From assembly GCF_014287635.1 (NCBI RefSeq), contig NZ_JACOPH010000003.1, forward strand, positions 1 to 64,000: a DNA stretch of 64,000 nt, given 5' to 3'. Positions 25,817 through 34,835 of this stretch are shown in pieces. A program made the translations under genes and the position numbers. Source of the DNA: Roseburia zhanii. Its GTDB lineage: Bacteria; Bacillota; Clostridia; Lachnospirales; Lachnospiraceae. The notes under the pieces are model-generated. The model was not told the DNA's origin. It saw only the letters and a program-made list of their open reading frames with translations, and ran no database searches. Numbering within the stretch: position 1 is the stretch's first letter; the number at the start of each line of letters is the position of its first letter.

Positions 25817-26706
25817 TAAGTAATAAAACCAGAAGCACGTTCAAAGCAGTACACATGGTCTGAGAGAATTTCCTCAGGCAGTACATGTGATGCATTGACT
25901 TCATTGATCATCTGATTTAAGTCTAATGATGAAGTGTGCTCATTCTTATGGAATAAGAGTACTTCATGGATACTGCTTGGGATAATATACAGATCACTGT
26001 TCTGGGATTTTGCAAAGGCAGCTAATACATCAGGATAGAGGATTGCAGCTGCTCCATACAGTTTTGCTTTATTCGATAAGACATACATCATTGGAAGGCC
26101 GACCGGAAAATCCGGTACTGTGATCTGCATGGCATTTCCCATTGATGCTAAGACACTCTCCATACTGACGTTTTCATAAGGAAGCAGTATGGGAGTGTTT
26201 TTGGTTGCAAGTTCATATAGGACATCAGCAGTAGTATGCCAGATATCTATATGATGGTTATGTATTAAGATCGTTGCATTTCCATGTGGGGTATCGGACA
26301 GAAAACAGCAGAAGACAACAGCAAGATCAAGAAACTTAAAGTGTGGGACATCGGCAAGCAGCTTCTGGTTCTTTTCATAATTGATCAGTTTATAGATGAT
26401 CTTATATTTGACTTGCTGGTAATCTGTGAAAAAAGAAAAATCCATATTTTCATTCGGAAGATGATCGTAGTAAGAGGAAATGATCTCATCAACGATCTTT
26501 GAAAAGTCTTTGCCCATGCGGTAATCTTCATAGTAATAATTCAGATAGACTGTAGGTGAAATATTGACCGACGGTTCTTCAATCGTCAATCCGTCTAAAG
26601 ACAGATCATTGTTTTTTATGACAGTATGCAAAGAAACAGTAACGTCTTTGCCAAAATGTTTTTTCAGGGAATCTACTATAGATTGTTTAAATGTTGCGTA
26701 GTTCAT
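25813..26706 (-). CDS. DUF5688 family protein
   Basis: This 297-aa cytoplasmic protein begins MNYATFKQSIVDSLKKHFG and matches the DUF5688 pattern seen in many copies in gut Firmicutes: a short N-terminal helix, the SPTVYLNYYYEDYRMGKDF segment, and a C-terminal part with GAAAILYPDVLAAFA and the YIIPSSIHEVLL strand. Its function is unknown; no catalytic motif or membrane segment is evident. The start is set by AAAGGAG six bases before the ATG; an earlier ATG overlaps that site. It is convergent with glgA and their stop codons overlap, leaving no room for a terminator. Confidence 0.8.
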   Translation of the reverse strand: MNYATFKQSIVDSLKKHFGKDVTVSLHTVIKNNDLSLDGLTIEEPSVNISPTVYLNYYYEDYRMGKDFSKIVDEIISSYYDHLPNENMDFSFFTDYQQVKYKIIYKLINYEKNQKLLADVPHFKFLDLAVVFCCFLSDTPHGNATILIHNHHIDIWHTTADVLYELATKNTPILLPYENVSMESVLASMGNAMQITVPDFPVGLPMMYVLSNKAKLYGAAAILYPDVLAAFAKSQNSDLYIIPSSIHEVLLFHKNEHTSSLDLNQMINEVNASHVLPEEILSDHVYCFERASGFITY

Positions 26707-26779
26707 GTATAACTCCTTTATCATATAAAAAGTGGAATTATGTGCATGAATCTGCAGGATTCCTAATGGATCATTAGAA

Positions 26780-26825
26780 TAAAAGATAAAAGAAAATCCA
26801 CACAGAAGATTAACTGTGTGGATTT
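26780..26825 (-). terminator. Rho-independent terminator of the polyamine transport operon
   Basis: A perfect 12-bp stem (26794-26805 with 26814-26825) encloses an eight-base loop. Read on the minus strand it is followed by the T-rich TTTTCTTTTATC. It lies 37 bases past the potD stop. Confidence 0.85.
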
Positions 26826-26862
26826 AATGTATCATTTCTTTTCATAAAAAGCAAGTATTATT

Positions 26863-27915
26863 TTAATCGGATTTTAATGTTTTCCATAACTGGTTATAAA
26901 GATTTGTGCCTTCTTCATCTAAACTGACATAAACTTCGCAGTTGTCAAGTGTTTCCTTATCAGGGAAGATAGTTGTGTCATTTTTCGTCTCTTCGTCGAG
27001 ATTATCATATACAGCGGTGTTTGGTGTTGCATAATATACATAATCAAAGTTCATTTTTGCAATATCTTCCCGACAGAGGAAGTTTAAGAATTTTTCTGCA
27101 TTTTCTGTATTTTTACAGGTCTTAGGGATAAACCAGGAATCAATCCAGAGGTTAGAACCTTCTTTTGGTACGCTGTATTCTAATTTATCCGAAAGGGACT
27201 GTGCATAGGCAGCCTCACCGGAGTATACAACAGCAAGAGAAGCATTTCCTGCAGCCATTTCATCACCGGTTTCATCTACAAAATAGGCATAGATCAGAGG
27301 CTTCTGGTCTAAGAGCATATCGAGCGCCTCATCTAATTCATCTGGATTTGTGGTATTTAAGGAATATCCAAGCTGTTTTAACGGAACTAAGAAACAGTCA
27401 CGGACACTGTTTTCCATAATGATCTTTCCTTCGTATTTGGAATCCCAGAGCACATTCCATGTATCCACTTCCGAAGCATCCACTTCATCGGTATTGTATA
27501 AGATACCTACTGTACCATAGAAATATGGAAGTGTGTAAGTATGGTCTGGATCGAAAGAAGCGGAAGAATCAATGATATTCTGGTCAATGTTCTTATACTC
27601 CGGGATCTTTGTATAATCCATTTTCTGAACTTCACCTTCATCAATGAGTTTTTCAATCATGTAATCAGAAGTACAAAGAAGATCATAGTCGATAGAACCG
27701 GCTTTGTATTTGGTATACATTTCTTCCGGACTCTCGTATTCTTCGTATTCTACGGTAATACCGGTTTCTTCCTCAAACATTTTGAGGGCATCCGAATCAA
27801 AGTACTTTCCGTAATTTAATACGGTAAGTGTTTCGCCGTTTGAAGAACTGCCACAGGCAGAAAGGCAAACAGCAGAGAAAAGTAAGGTTGTCAGGCAAAA
27901 TAGTCTTTTTTTCAT
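26863..27915 (-). CDS. potD: Spermidine/putrescine ABC transporter substrate-binding lipoprotein PotD
   Basis: This 350-aa lipoprotein has a signal peptide with lipobox LSAC (Cys21). The mature part has the PotD-type opening LTVLNYGKYFDSDALKMFEE, YDLLCTSDYMIEKLI, YFYGTVGILYNTDEVD and the WIDSWFIPKTC segment. It captures polyamines outside the membrane for the PotABC transporter. It is last in a minus-strand operon (XRE-cupin regulator, potA, potB, potC, potD), with a strong AAAGGAG site and a terminator after it. Which polyamine is preferred cannot be read from sequence alone. Confidence 0.93.
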   Translation of the reverse strand: MKKRLFCLTTLLFSAVCLSACGSSSNGETLTVLNYGKYFDSDALKMFEEETGITVEYEEYESPEEMYTKYKAGSIDYDLLCTSDYMIEKLIDEGEVQKMDYTKIPEYKNIDQNIIDSSASFDPDHTYTLPYFYGTVGILYNTDEVDASEVDTWNVLWDSKYEGKIIMENSVRDCFLVPLKQLGYSLNTTNPDELDEALDMLLDQKPLIYAYFVDETGDEMAAGNASLAVVYSGEAAYAQSLSDKLEYSVPKEGSNLWIDSWFIPKTCKNTENAEKFLNFLCREDIAKMNFDYVYYATPNTAVYDNLDEETKNDTTIFPDKETLDNCEVYVSLDEEGTNLYNQLWKTLKSD

Positions 27916-27927
27916 AATAGTTCTCCT

Positions 27928-28707
27928 TTAATTGTTTATATCATTTTTCCTTGAGGAACGGAAATTCATAATAAAAAGCAGTATCAGTGCAATTGCAAAT
28001 AAAAGCGTGGAAAGTGCATACATTTCTGGCTTGATCCCTTTTCTAAGCTCTGTATAAAGCATCGTAGATAAGGTATTGACACCTGCGCCTTTTGTAAAAT
28101 AAGTGATCGAAAAATCATCTAATGACATCGTAACTGCCATTAAGAAACCGGAAAATACACCGGAACGGATATCCGGCCATACGATCTTATAAAAAGCATA
28201 CAGCGGTGTGGCACCTAAGTCCATGGCAGCTTCATAAGCGGATCTGCTCGTCTGGTTTAACTTTGGCAGTACGTTTAAGATCACATAAGGAATATCAAAT
28301 GTCAGATGTGCGATCAGGACAGTTGAAAATCCAAGTTTTGTAAAACGTACAAATAATAACATCATGGAAATACCGGTAACAATATCTGCATTGAGCAGAG
28401 GGATATTTGTGGCACCGAGTAAAATGGCCGTTCCCTTCCGGCGCATTGCCTGAATACCGATTGCTGCCAGTGTACCGATGATCGTTGCTAAAACAGAAGC
28501 AGTCAGTGTGATCTGTAAGGTCATGGTAAATGCATCCATGATGCTTTTATTCTGAAACATGGAGATATACCATTGTGTAGTAAATCCACCCCACTTGACT
28601 CTGGATTTTGAATTGTTAAACGATAGTACCACAAGCACCATGATCGGGAGATATAAAAACAGAAAGATCAGTGCCATATAGATACGGCTGATTGTTTTCT
28701 TTACCAT
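27928..28707 (-). CDS. potC: Spermidine/putrescine ABC transporter permease PotC
   Basis: This 259-aa permease has six membrane helices and the EAA-type coupling loop (YEAAMDLGATPLYAFYKIVWPDI), with the DDFSITYFT segment typical of PotC. Its start ATGG overlaps the potB stop (ATGGTAA), so translation is coupled. A GGAGGG ribosome site lies in the potB tail. Confidence 0.92.
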   Translation of the reverse strand: MVKKTISRIYMALIFLFLYLPIMVLVVLSFNNSKSRVKWGGFTTQWYISMFQNKSIMDAFTMTLQITLTASVLATIIGTLAAIGIQAMRRKGTAILLGATNIPLLNADIVTGISMMLLFVRFTKLGFSTVLIAHLTFDIPYVILNVLPKLNQTSRSAYEAAMDLGATPLYAFYKIVWPDIRSGVFSGFLMAVTMSLDDFSITYFTKGAGVNTLSTMLYTELRKGIKPEMYALSTLLFAIALILLFIMNFRSSRKNDINN

Positions 28708-29525
28708 ACTGCAGTTCCCTCCCCATCTTTATTGTGTGAATTCATAAATGCCATGCTGGCGATGACAAAGATCATCAGAACGATCGATAATCCACTGCCC
28801 ATATGCCAATCCATATTCTGCATAAATTCCTGTTCAATGACATTACCGATCAGCAGTACCTTGCCGCCTCCTAAGAGGTTGGAAATGACAAAGGAAGTTA
28901 ATGCCGGGACAAATACCATGATGATCCCGCTTAACACACCAGAGATTGTCAGCGGCATGATGATCTTGATAAATACCTGCAGCTGGTTTGCACCAAGATC
29001 CCTTGCGGCATCAATCACGTCTGCAGAGATCTTGCTCATGGAGTTGTAAAGCGGCAGGATCATAAATGGAAGAAAATCATATACCATACCAAATACAACT
29101 GCAGAGGGCGTATTTAAAAACTGAAACTGCGGAAGATGCAGTGTTTCTAAAACCGTATTGAGAATTCCGTTGTTTGAAAGCAGAAGCTGCCATGCTAAGA
29201 TACGCAGCATAAAGTTCATCCACATCGGAAGTACAAATATAAATACGATAAAATTCTGGTGTTTAAATTTCATACTGTTTAAGATCATAGCCAGCGGATA
29301 GGAGAGCAGCAGGCAGATCACAGTACAGACCAGCGCAAGCTTTAAAGAAAGCAGAAGTGCTTTCATATGGATCGGTTCTGCTATGGCAATGATATTTGCA
29401 AGTGTAAAACTGTTTGAAGAATCAGTCACACCATAATAGACGATCATTAAGATCGGCAGTACGATAAATCCGATGATCCATACGATATAAGGACCGGTCA
29501 AAAATTCACGTTTGAATCTATTCAT
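28701..29525 (-). CDS. potB: Spermidine/putrescine ABC transporter permease PotB
   Basis: This 274-aa membrane permease has about six helices and the EAA-type loop [20 protein letters not shown] (given without flanks). Motifs such as [16 protein letters not shown] suit PotB. The start is the ATG overlapping the potA stop (ATGAATAG), eight amino acids inside the longest frame, because that spacing fits the GGCGGTGG site. Confidence 0.91.
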   Translation of the reverse strand: MNRFKREFLTGPYIVWIIGFIVLPILMIVYYGVTDSSNSFTLANIIAIAEPIHMKALLLSLKLALVCTVICLLLSYPLAMILNSMKFKHQNFIVFIFVLPMWMNFMLRILAWQLLLSNNGILNTVLETLHLPQFQFLNTPSAVVFGMVYDFLPFMILPLYNSMSKISADVIDAARDLGANQLQVFIKIIMPLTISGVLSGIIMVFVPALTSFVISNLLGGGKVLLIGNVIEQEFMQNMDWHMGSGLSIVLMIFVIASMAFMNSHNKDGEGTAVW

Positions 29526-30591
29526 TGATTTCCACCGCCTTTTCATCATTAGATTCAGGCTTATTCATGATCTGGATATTAAACGGAATGACGTGGATAC
29601 CGACATGTGTGCCCACCGGGAACATTTTCGTTGTATGTACCAGCCAGTCATAACCGTTTGCATGAACTTCAATTTCATAATGTACACCTTTAAAGATGAT
29701 CGAAACGACATCACCTTCCATAAATCCGGCAGATGGATCGACTAATTCCACATCCTCTGGGCGGATCACAACATCGACAGGCTGATTCAGGTGGAATCCG
29801 GTATCTACACATGGGATCTTTACACCGAGGATCTCGACTAATTCATCTTTGATCATAATACCGTCAATAATATTGCTTTCTCCGATAAAATCAGCCACAA
29901 AAGCATTGATCGGTTCGTTGTAGATATCTTCCGGTGAGCCGATCTGTTGGATATATCCCTGATTCATAACAACAATCTTATCAGACATTGTCAGGGCTTC
30001 TTCCTGATCATGTGTAACATAGACAAAAGTAATGCCGAGTTCTTCTTTTAAGCGGATCAGTTCATATTGCATATCCTGACGCAGTTTTAAGTCGAGTGCA
30101 CCTAATGGTTCATCTAACAGAAGCAGTTTCGGTTCATTTACGATTGCACGCGCAATGGCAATACGCTGCTGCTGGCCACCGCTTAAAGAATCCACGGTAC
30201 GGTTTTCGAATCCATCGAGATTCACAAGTTTTAAGGCGTATTTGATCTTATCATCAATATAAGCTTTGCTCTTTTTGCTGATCTTTAAGCCGAAAGCAAT
30301 GTTTTCTGCAATCGTCATATGTGTAAAGAGTGCATATTTCTGGAATACGGTATTTAATTTACGCTCGTTTGGTGGCAGCATCGTAATGTCAGCACCGTCA
30401 AAAAATACCTGTCCTTTATCTGGTGTTTCAAATCCGCCTAAGATACGAAGCGTCGTTGTCTTGCCACAGCCGGAAGGACCGAGCAGTGTCATAAATTCAT
30501 TTTCTTTGATGACAAGATCTAAATCGTCTAAGATCAGGTCGTTGTCAAAAGATTTTGAAATATGTGAGAGATGTATAAATTCTTTTCCCAT
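29518..30591 (-). CDS. potA: Spermidine/putrescine ABC transporter ATPase PotA
   Basis: This 357-aa ATPase energises polyamine import. Walker A ([14 protein letters not shown]), Q loop (VFQKYALF), ABC signature ([15 protein letters not shown]), Walker B ([12 protein letters not shown]) and the H-loop ([11 protein letters not shown]) are all present. The C-terminal TOBE-like regulatory domain (about 235-350) includes [19 protein letters not shown] precedes the ATG. It follows the cupin regulator by 27 bases. Confidence 0.95.
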   Translation of the reverse strand: MGKEFIHLSHISKSFDNDLILDDLDLVIKENEFMTLLGPSGCGKTTTLRILGGFETPDKGQVFFDGADITMLPPNERKLNTVFQKYALFTHMTIAENIAFGLKISKKSKAYIDDKIKYALKLVNLDGFENRTVDSLSGGQQQRIAIARAIVNEPKLLLLDEPLGALDLKLRQDMQYELIRLKEELGITFVYVTHDQEEALTMSDKIVVMNQGYIQQIGSPEDIYNEPINAFVADFIGESNIIDGIMIKDELVEILGVKIPCVDTGFHLNQPVDVVIRPEDVELVDPSAGFMEGDVVSIIFKGVHYEIEVHANGYDWLVHTTKMFPVGTHVGIHVIPFNIQIMNKPESNDEKAVEINE

Positions 30592-30618
30592 GGTAAAAGC
30601 CTCCTAAAATGTACAAAA

Positions 30619-31158
30619 CTAAAAACTTGGGGGAGTAGTGATCCAGAGTACCACAGCATCATGTCTGCCGGGATTTTCCAAATGATGCCTTTTTGTAGAA
30701 GGAAAGGCAAAGGATTCGCCCGTATGCAGCGTGTATTTCTGGGTGCCAAAGATCAGTTTTATGGTTCCTTTTAATACATAGCCAAATTCTTCCCCTTCAT
30801 GCGGGAGAAGTTCTTCTGATATACCACCCGGTTGTAAGGTGAGCCGGATCGGTTCCATGCTGTTTTTCTGTGCATTGGGAATGATCCATTCGATCAGTGT
30901 ATGCTGCTCATCATTGATCTTTTCAAAATAGTCCTCTTTTTTAAAAACAATCTGTTCCGGTTTCGGCTCTGCAAAAAATTCCGCAGGAGTCGTACCAAGA
31001 CACTGGATGATATCTAAAAGAGTACTGACGGAAGGTGTATTCTGGTTACGCTCTAACTGGGAGATGAAACCTTTCGTAAGTTCCGCCCGGTCGGCAAGTT
31101 CCTGCTGCGTAAGTCCATAGAATACACGGAGTTCCTTCATTCTTTTGCCGATATCCAT
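30619..31158 (-). CDS. XRE-family regulator with cupin domain, PuuR-like
   Basis: This 179-aa regulator has an N-terminal helix-turn-helix (1-65: GLTQQELADRAELTKGFISQ) and a C-terminal cupin (about 105-178: LLPHEGEEFGYVLKGTIKLIFG, given as LPHEGEEFGYVLKG). This layout matches PuuR, which senses putrescine in proteobacteria. As first gene of the pot operon it very probably controls polyamine uptake through its own promoter region, which contains a palindrome over the -10. The effector is inferred from the operon partners. Confidence 0.9.
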   Translation of the reverse strand: MDIGKRMKELRVFYGLTQQELADRAELTKGFISQLERNQNTPSVSTLLDIIQCLGTTPAEFFAEPKPEQIVFKKEDYFEKINDEQHTLIEWIIPNAQKNSMEPIRLTLQPGGISEELLPHEGEEFGYVLKGTIKLIFGTQKYTLHTGESFAFPSTKRHHLENPGRHDAVVLWITTPPSF

Positions 31159-31194
31159 GAACTGCCTCCTTTGTATTGTTAATAGTAGATTAAA

Positions 31195-31232
31195 AGTTTA
31201 CTAATTATAAACAAACTAGAAAATATTTTATC
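31195..31232 (-). promoter_or_regulatory. Promoter with overlapping candidate operator of the pot operon
   Basis: On the minus strand TATAAT occupies 31209-31204, with a weak GATAAA -35 at 31232-31227 (17-base spacing). The palindrome GTTTA-N7-TAAAC (31196-31212), extended by AGTTT/AAACT, covers the -10, a position suited to repression by the cupin regulator. Confidence 0.5.
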
Positions 31233-31290
31233 GGAAATCGAGAAAAAGTCAATAGAAATTTTAAAGATTTTTTAAGAAATGAAAAGATAT

Positions 31291-31328
31291 ATAAAAAGGC
31301 TGCCCCATATCCATCTTGGGACAGCCTT
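31291..31328 (-). terminator. Rho-independent terminator of the DUF5050 gene
   Basis: On the minus strand AAGGCTG pairs with CAGCCTT, with a further CCC/GGG pair after one mismatch; TTTTTATA follows the stem. It lies 23 bases beyond the stop codon. Confidence 0.8.
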
Positions 31329-31350
31329 AAGCGTTCAGATAAAATGCAGA

Positions 31351-32358
31351 TTATGGATGAAATACCGAAACGGCAGCAGGATCATTGACAGGAAACCGGA
31401 ACATGGTCTGCTGGTTATCTACGGCAGTAAAATATACATAACCTGCAGTGACATTCAGATTCGTATAATTTCCCTGTTGGATTACCTGATAATCGCTGCC
31501 ATCTGTTTTGATACTGCACAGGGCGGCATCATCATCTAAATTATTCCGCTGGAAATAGATCGTCTCTCCATAAATATTATAACATTCGATGCGGTCAGAC
31601 GTAACTGACACAGGTTTTTCCTGCGAACGGTTTAAACGGACTAATGTGTAATTCTGGTCACAGTCGAGAAAATAAATATTGTCATTGTCAGCAGATGGCA
31701 TCCAGTAATTTCCCTCACAGATCAGATTTGAACTGTTTGTAGAAGTGTCCATCTGATAAATATTATGGTCGGAATCTAAACCATTGTAATAAAAATACTG
31801 ACCATTTGCAGAACAGGTAAAGAGAGGGCTCTTATTGATCTGTTCCTTTTCACTTCCGTCAATCTTGATGCGGTAGAGGGAAGAAGCGGTTGCGGTATCA
31901 TAATGTATGTAATAGATGTAATTTCCAATCAGGGAAGCATAGATCGAAGGTTCAGGATCTAAGACAAGCACCTTTTTGGTTTTTAAGTCATAGCGGCAAA
32001 GACTGTTTGCATTCAGATGCAGAAAAGAAAGATCACCACTTTTACTGATGTTGTTACGGACATAATAGACATAATGATCATCTGCATTAATATAAGAAAC
32101 AATATCATTCTGAAGTTTTTTGACATTTCCACCGGTAATGTCCATCGAATACAGATGGTAGTTATCATCAGGATTGCTAAAATAGATCGTACCATCATGT
32201 TCGCAGAACAGACCGTTGTTATACAGATTGCCGGCGGTATTTCCATTGACATATGAAGTGTTAAAGTAAGTTCTGCCGGTATAATAGCGGTAGCCTGCAA
32301 ATCCTAAAATGGCTGCAGCAATCAGAAAAAACACAAGAAAACGTTTTGCATATTTCAT
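31351..32358 (-). CDS. DUF5050 beta-propeller-like extracellular protein
   Basis: This 335-aa protein has an N-terminal membrane anchor (about 7-24), then a series of 40-45-residue repeats of the type IYFSNPDDNYHLYSMDITGG, YIYYIHYDTATASSLYRIKIDG and YFYYNGLDSDHNIYQMDTST, rich in Tyr and Asp. This is the DUF5050 pattern, predicted to fold as a beta-propeller. Function unknown; such proteins are surface-exposed and may bind ligands or partners. The start follows AAGGAGGA. It diverges from pheA with back-to-back promoters, with no reason to link the two metabolically. Confidence 0.8.
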   Translation of the reverse strand: MKYAKRFLVFFLIAAAILGFAGYRYYTGRTYFNTSYVNGNTAGNLYNNGLFCEHDGTIYFSNPDDNYHLYSMDITGGNVKKLQNDIVSYINADDHYVYYVRNNISKSGDLSFLHLNANSLCRYDLKTKKVLVLDPEPSIYASLIGNYIYYIHYDTATASSLYRIKIDGSEKEQINKSPLFTCSANGQYFYYNGLDSDHNIYQMDTSTNSSNLICEGNYWMPSADNDNIYFLDCDQNYTLVRLNRSQEKPVSVTSDRIECYNIYGETIYFQRNNLDDDAALCSIKTDGSDYQVIQQGNYTNLNVTAGYVYFTAVDNQQTMFRFPVNDPAAVSVFHP

Positions 32359-32390
32359 AACAGATTCCTCCTTCAAAATTTTACATGAAT

Positions 32391-32419
32391 ATTATAACTT
32401 TTATACACTAAAGTTACAA
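32391..32419 (-). promoter_or_regulatory. Sigma-A promoter of the DUF5050 gene
   Basis: On the minus strand TTGTAA (32419-32414) and consensus TATAAT (32396-32391) with 17-base spacing. Confidence 0.75.
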
Positions 32420-32426
32420 GGGTATC

Positions 32427-32455
32427 TTGCTATCTAAAGTGGATTGTTATATTAT
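32427..32455 (+). promoter_or_regulatory. Sigma-A promoter of pheA
   Basis: TTGCTA (32427-32432) and TATTAT (32450-32455) with 17-base spacing, nearly back to back with the divergent promoter. A CCGGC/GCCGG hairpin lies between it and the start codon. Confidence 0.65.
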
Positions 32456-32504
32456 AAATATAATAATTTTCCGGCAGCAGCCGGTTTGAGATATGGAGGA
32501 GATC

Positions 32505-33476
32505 ATGAGAGGATTACAGGAGATCCGTACAGATATAGCAGATATAGATGAACGGATTTTAAATCTGTATAAAGAGCGTATGCAGCTCACAGAAGAATTA
32601 GTAGAATACAGGCTTGCAGCAGGTAAAAAGATCTTTGATTTTACACCGGTAGAAGCCTTTGATTTTAAAAATGCAAGAGTTGTATTCCAAGGTGTCGAAG
32701 GTGCCTACAGCCAGCAGGCATTGCAGGAGTTTTTTGGAGCAGATACACAGAGTTATCATGTGGAAACGTGGCGTGATGCCATGGAGGCGATCGCAGGAGA
32801 CGAAGCAGATTATGCAGTACTGCCGATTGAAAATTCTTCTGCCGGTATTGTGTCGGAGAATTTCGATCTGCTTGTAGAATATGATAATTGTATCATCGGG
32901 GAACAGATCATTAAGATCGACCATTGCCTGTTAGGGCTGAAAGATGCCGAATTATCAGATATCACAGATGTATATTCCCATCCGCAGGCTCTTATGCAGT
33001 GCTCAAAATATTTAGGGGAGCATCCTGCCATTGAACGGCACAGCTTAAAGAATACCGCAGGTTCGGCAAAGAAAGTCAGAGATGATGGAAAAAAGAATCA
33101 GGCAGCGATCGCAGCAAAGATCACAGCAGATATCTATGATCTTAAGGTATTAGCAGAAGGTATCCAGAACAATACCTCTAATTCCACAAAGTTTATTATT
33201 GTTACAAAGAAAAAAGTTTTTCGGAAAAATGCAGACAAGATCAGTATCTGTTTTGAGATCCCGCATAAGAGTGGATCTTTGTATCAGACATTGTCCCATT
33301 TCATCTATAATAACTTAAATATGAACAAGATCGAATCCAGACCGATCCAGGGCAAGACATGGGAATACCGTTTTTTCATTGATATAGAAGGGAATCTGAC
33401 AGACGGGGCAGTGCAGAATGCATTGAATGGGTTAGAAGATGAAACAGAGGGTTTAAAGATCCTCGGAAATTATTAA
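32505..33476 (+). CDS. pheA: PheA: prephenate dehydratase with ACT domain and a truncated chorismate mutase domain
   Basis: This 323-aa protein starts like the bifunctional P-protein. The first helix of an AroQ chorismate mutase is present (LQEIRTDIADIDERILNLYK, then ERMQLTEEL and the EYRLAAGKKIFD end at residue 45). The next residues (FTPVEAFDFKNARVVFQGVEGAYS, split here: FDFKNARVVFQGVEGAYS) already belong to the linker and prephenate dehydratase domain (about 56-235). Helices 2 and 3 of the mutase, with the catalytic Asp/Arg/Glu and the Ser/Gln pair, are missing. The dehydratase keeps PIENSSAGIV but has NSTKF where TRF is usual. The ACT domain (about 240-323) keeps the ESRP phenylalanine-binding motif. 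It should make phenylpyruvate from prephenate but probably not prephenate from chorismate. GGAGG sets the ATG at 32505. Confidence 0.88.
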   Translation: MRGLQEIRTDIADIDERILNLYKERMQLTEELVEYRLAAGKKIFDFTPVEAFDFKNARVVFQGVEGAYSQQALQEFFGADTQSYHVETWRDAMEAIAGDEADYAVLPIENSSAGIVSENFDLLVEYDNCIIGEQIIKIDHCLLGLKDAELSDITDVYSHPQALMQCSKYLGEHPAIERHSLKNTAGSAKKVRDDGKKNQAAIAAKITADIYDLKVLAEGIQNNTSNSTKFIIVTKKKVFRKNADKISICFEIPHKSGSLYQTLSHFIYNNLNMNKIESRPIQGKTWEYRFFIDIEGNLTDGAVQNALNGLEDETEGLKILGNY

Positions 33477-33501
33477 ATCAACGACATCAAAGGAGTTAGC
33501 A

Positions 33502-34800
33502 ATGAGTAGTACAAAAGAACTGATATTATATAAAGATTTTGAGAACGGAAAATTATTTTATGATTTTACATGGCTGATCGAGAATTATGACAATGATTAC
33601 TATAACAAAGAAGATAAGGCGGCGTTATATTATGAATGTTTCCATGATCTGATCGAGATTTCCGTAAGTCATGGTTTTGAGGGAAATCTGTGGCATAACT
33701 TTTTAGCATTTATCTTGATCAATAACGAGAATGCATACAGCAGATCCTGCGAGATCAGGGGGAAAGTAGCTGGTACGATCAATGCGGTCGCAATGCATGA
33801 CTTTACGATCTTTAAGGAATTATTTGATTTTGATCTGCATACGTTAGAAACGGCATTTGACGTTACCGGAGCAGATCTTCTCACTGATTATCAGAGTACA
33901 GATGGCAGCAGTAAAGTATTCAACCAGCGGATCAGGAACCGTATCTGCGAATTGAGCGTGCATTTAGATGAAGCAGAAACAGTAGAAGCATTTAAGGATG
34001 CAGTTACGAAATTCTATCAGGATTTTGGTGTAGGAAAATTAGGGCTGCACAAGGCATTTCGGATCGAACATGCAGAAGATGGGGCAAAGATCATACCAAT
34101 CACAAATATTGCCCATGTCAAATTAGATGACCTTGTCGGTTATGAGATCGCAAAGAAAAAACTGATCGATAATACAGAGGCGTTTGTCAATGGGAAACAG
34201 GCGAATAACTGTCTGTTGTTTGGAGATGCCGGTACCGGAAAATCTTCCAGTATCAAAGCGATCGTCAATCAGTATTATGACAAGGGACTGCGTATGATCG
34301 AAGTCTATAAGCATCAGTTTCAGGATTTAAACGATGTGATCGCACAGATCAAAAACAGAAATTATAAATTTATCATTTATATGGATGATCTTTCTTTTGA
34401 AGAATTTGAGATCGAATACAAATATTTAAAAGCAGTCATCGAGGGCGGACTTGAGAAGAAACCGGAAAATGTATTGATCTATGCAACTTCAAACCGCAGA
34501 CATTTAGTGCGTGAGAAGTTCTCAGATAAGGCAGAATTAGCAGATGATCTGCACAACAATGATACCGTACAGGAAAAATTATCCTTAGTTGCAAGATTTG
34601 GTGTCCAGATCTATTTCGGGGCACCGGATAAAAAGCAGTTCCAGCAGATCGTAAGAGTATTAGCAGATAAATACCAGATACATATGGACGAAGAAGCACT
34701 GTTGTTAGAAGCAAATAAATGGGAACTTAGTCATGGCGGATTATCAGGCAGAACTGCACAGCAGTTTATCAATTATCTGTTAGGGCAGGAAAAAGAATAG
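33502..34800 (+). CDS. DUF815 AAA-type ATPase
   Basis: This 432-aa cytoplasmic protein has an N-terminal helical region (1-180) and a C-terminal AAA-like ATPase. Visible are Walker A (LLFGDAGTGKSSSIKAIVNQ), Walker B (FIIYMDDLSFEE), the sensor segment VLIYATSNRRHL and HGGLSGRTAQQFINYL near the end. This matches DUF815/COG2607, whose role is not established. AAAGGAG precedes the start. It follows pheA by 25 bases and precedes the Ppx-like gene by 35, probably in one transcript with the polyphosphate genes. Confidence 0.85.
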   Translation: MSSTKELILYKDFENGKLFYDFTWLIENYDNDYYNKEDKAALYYECFHDLIEISVSHGFEGNLWHNFLAFILINNENAYSRSCEIRGKVAGTINAVAMHDFTIFKELFDFDLHTLETAFDVTGADLLTDYQSTDGSSKVFNQRIRNRICELSVHLDEAETVEAFKDAVTKFYQDFGVGKLGLHKAFRIEHAEDGAKIIPITNIAHVKLDDLVGYEIAKKKLIDNTEAFVNGKQANNCLLFGDAGTGKSSSIKAIVNQYYDKGLRMIEVYKHQFQDLNDVIAQIKNRNYKFIIYMDDLSFEEFEIEYKYLKAVIEGGLEKKPENVLIYATSNRRHLVREKFSDKAELADDLHNNDTVQEKLSLVARFGVQIYFGAPDKKQFQQIVRVLADKYQIHMDEEALLLEANKWELSHGGLSGRTAQQFINYLLGQEKE

Positions 34801-34835
34801 TTATCATTTCAAATAGACAGGAGAGGATGGGCACT

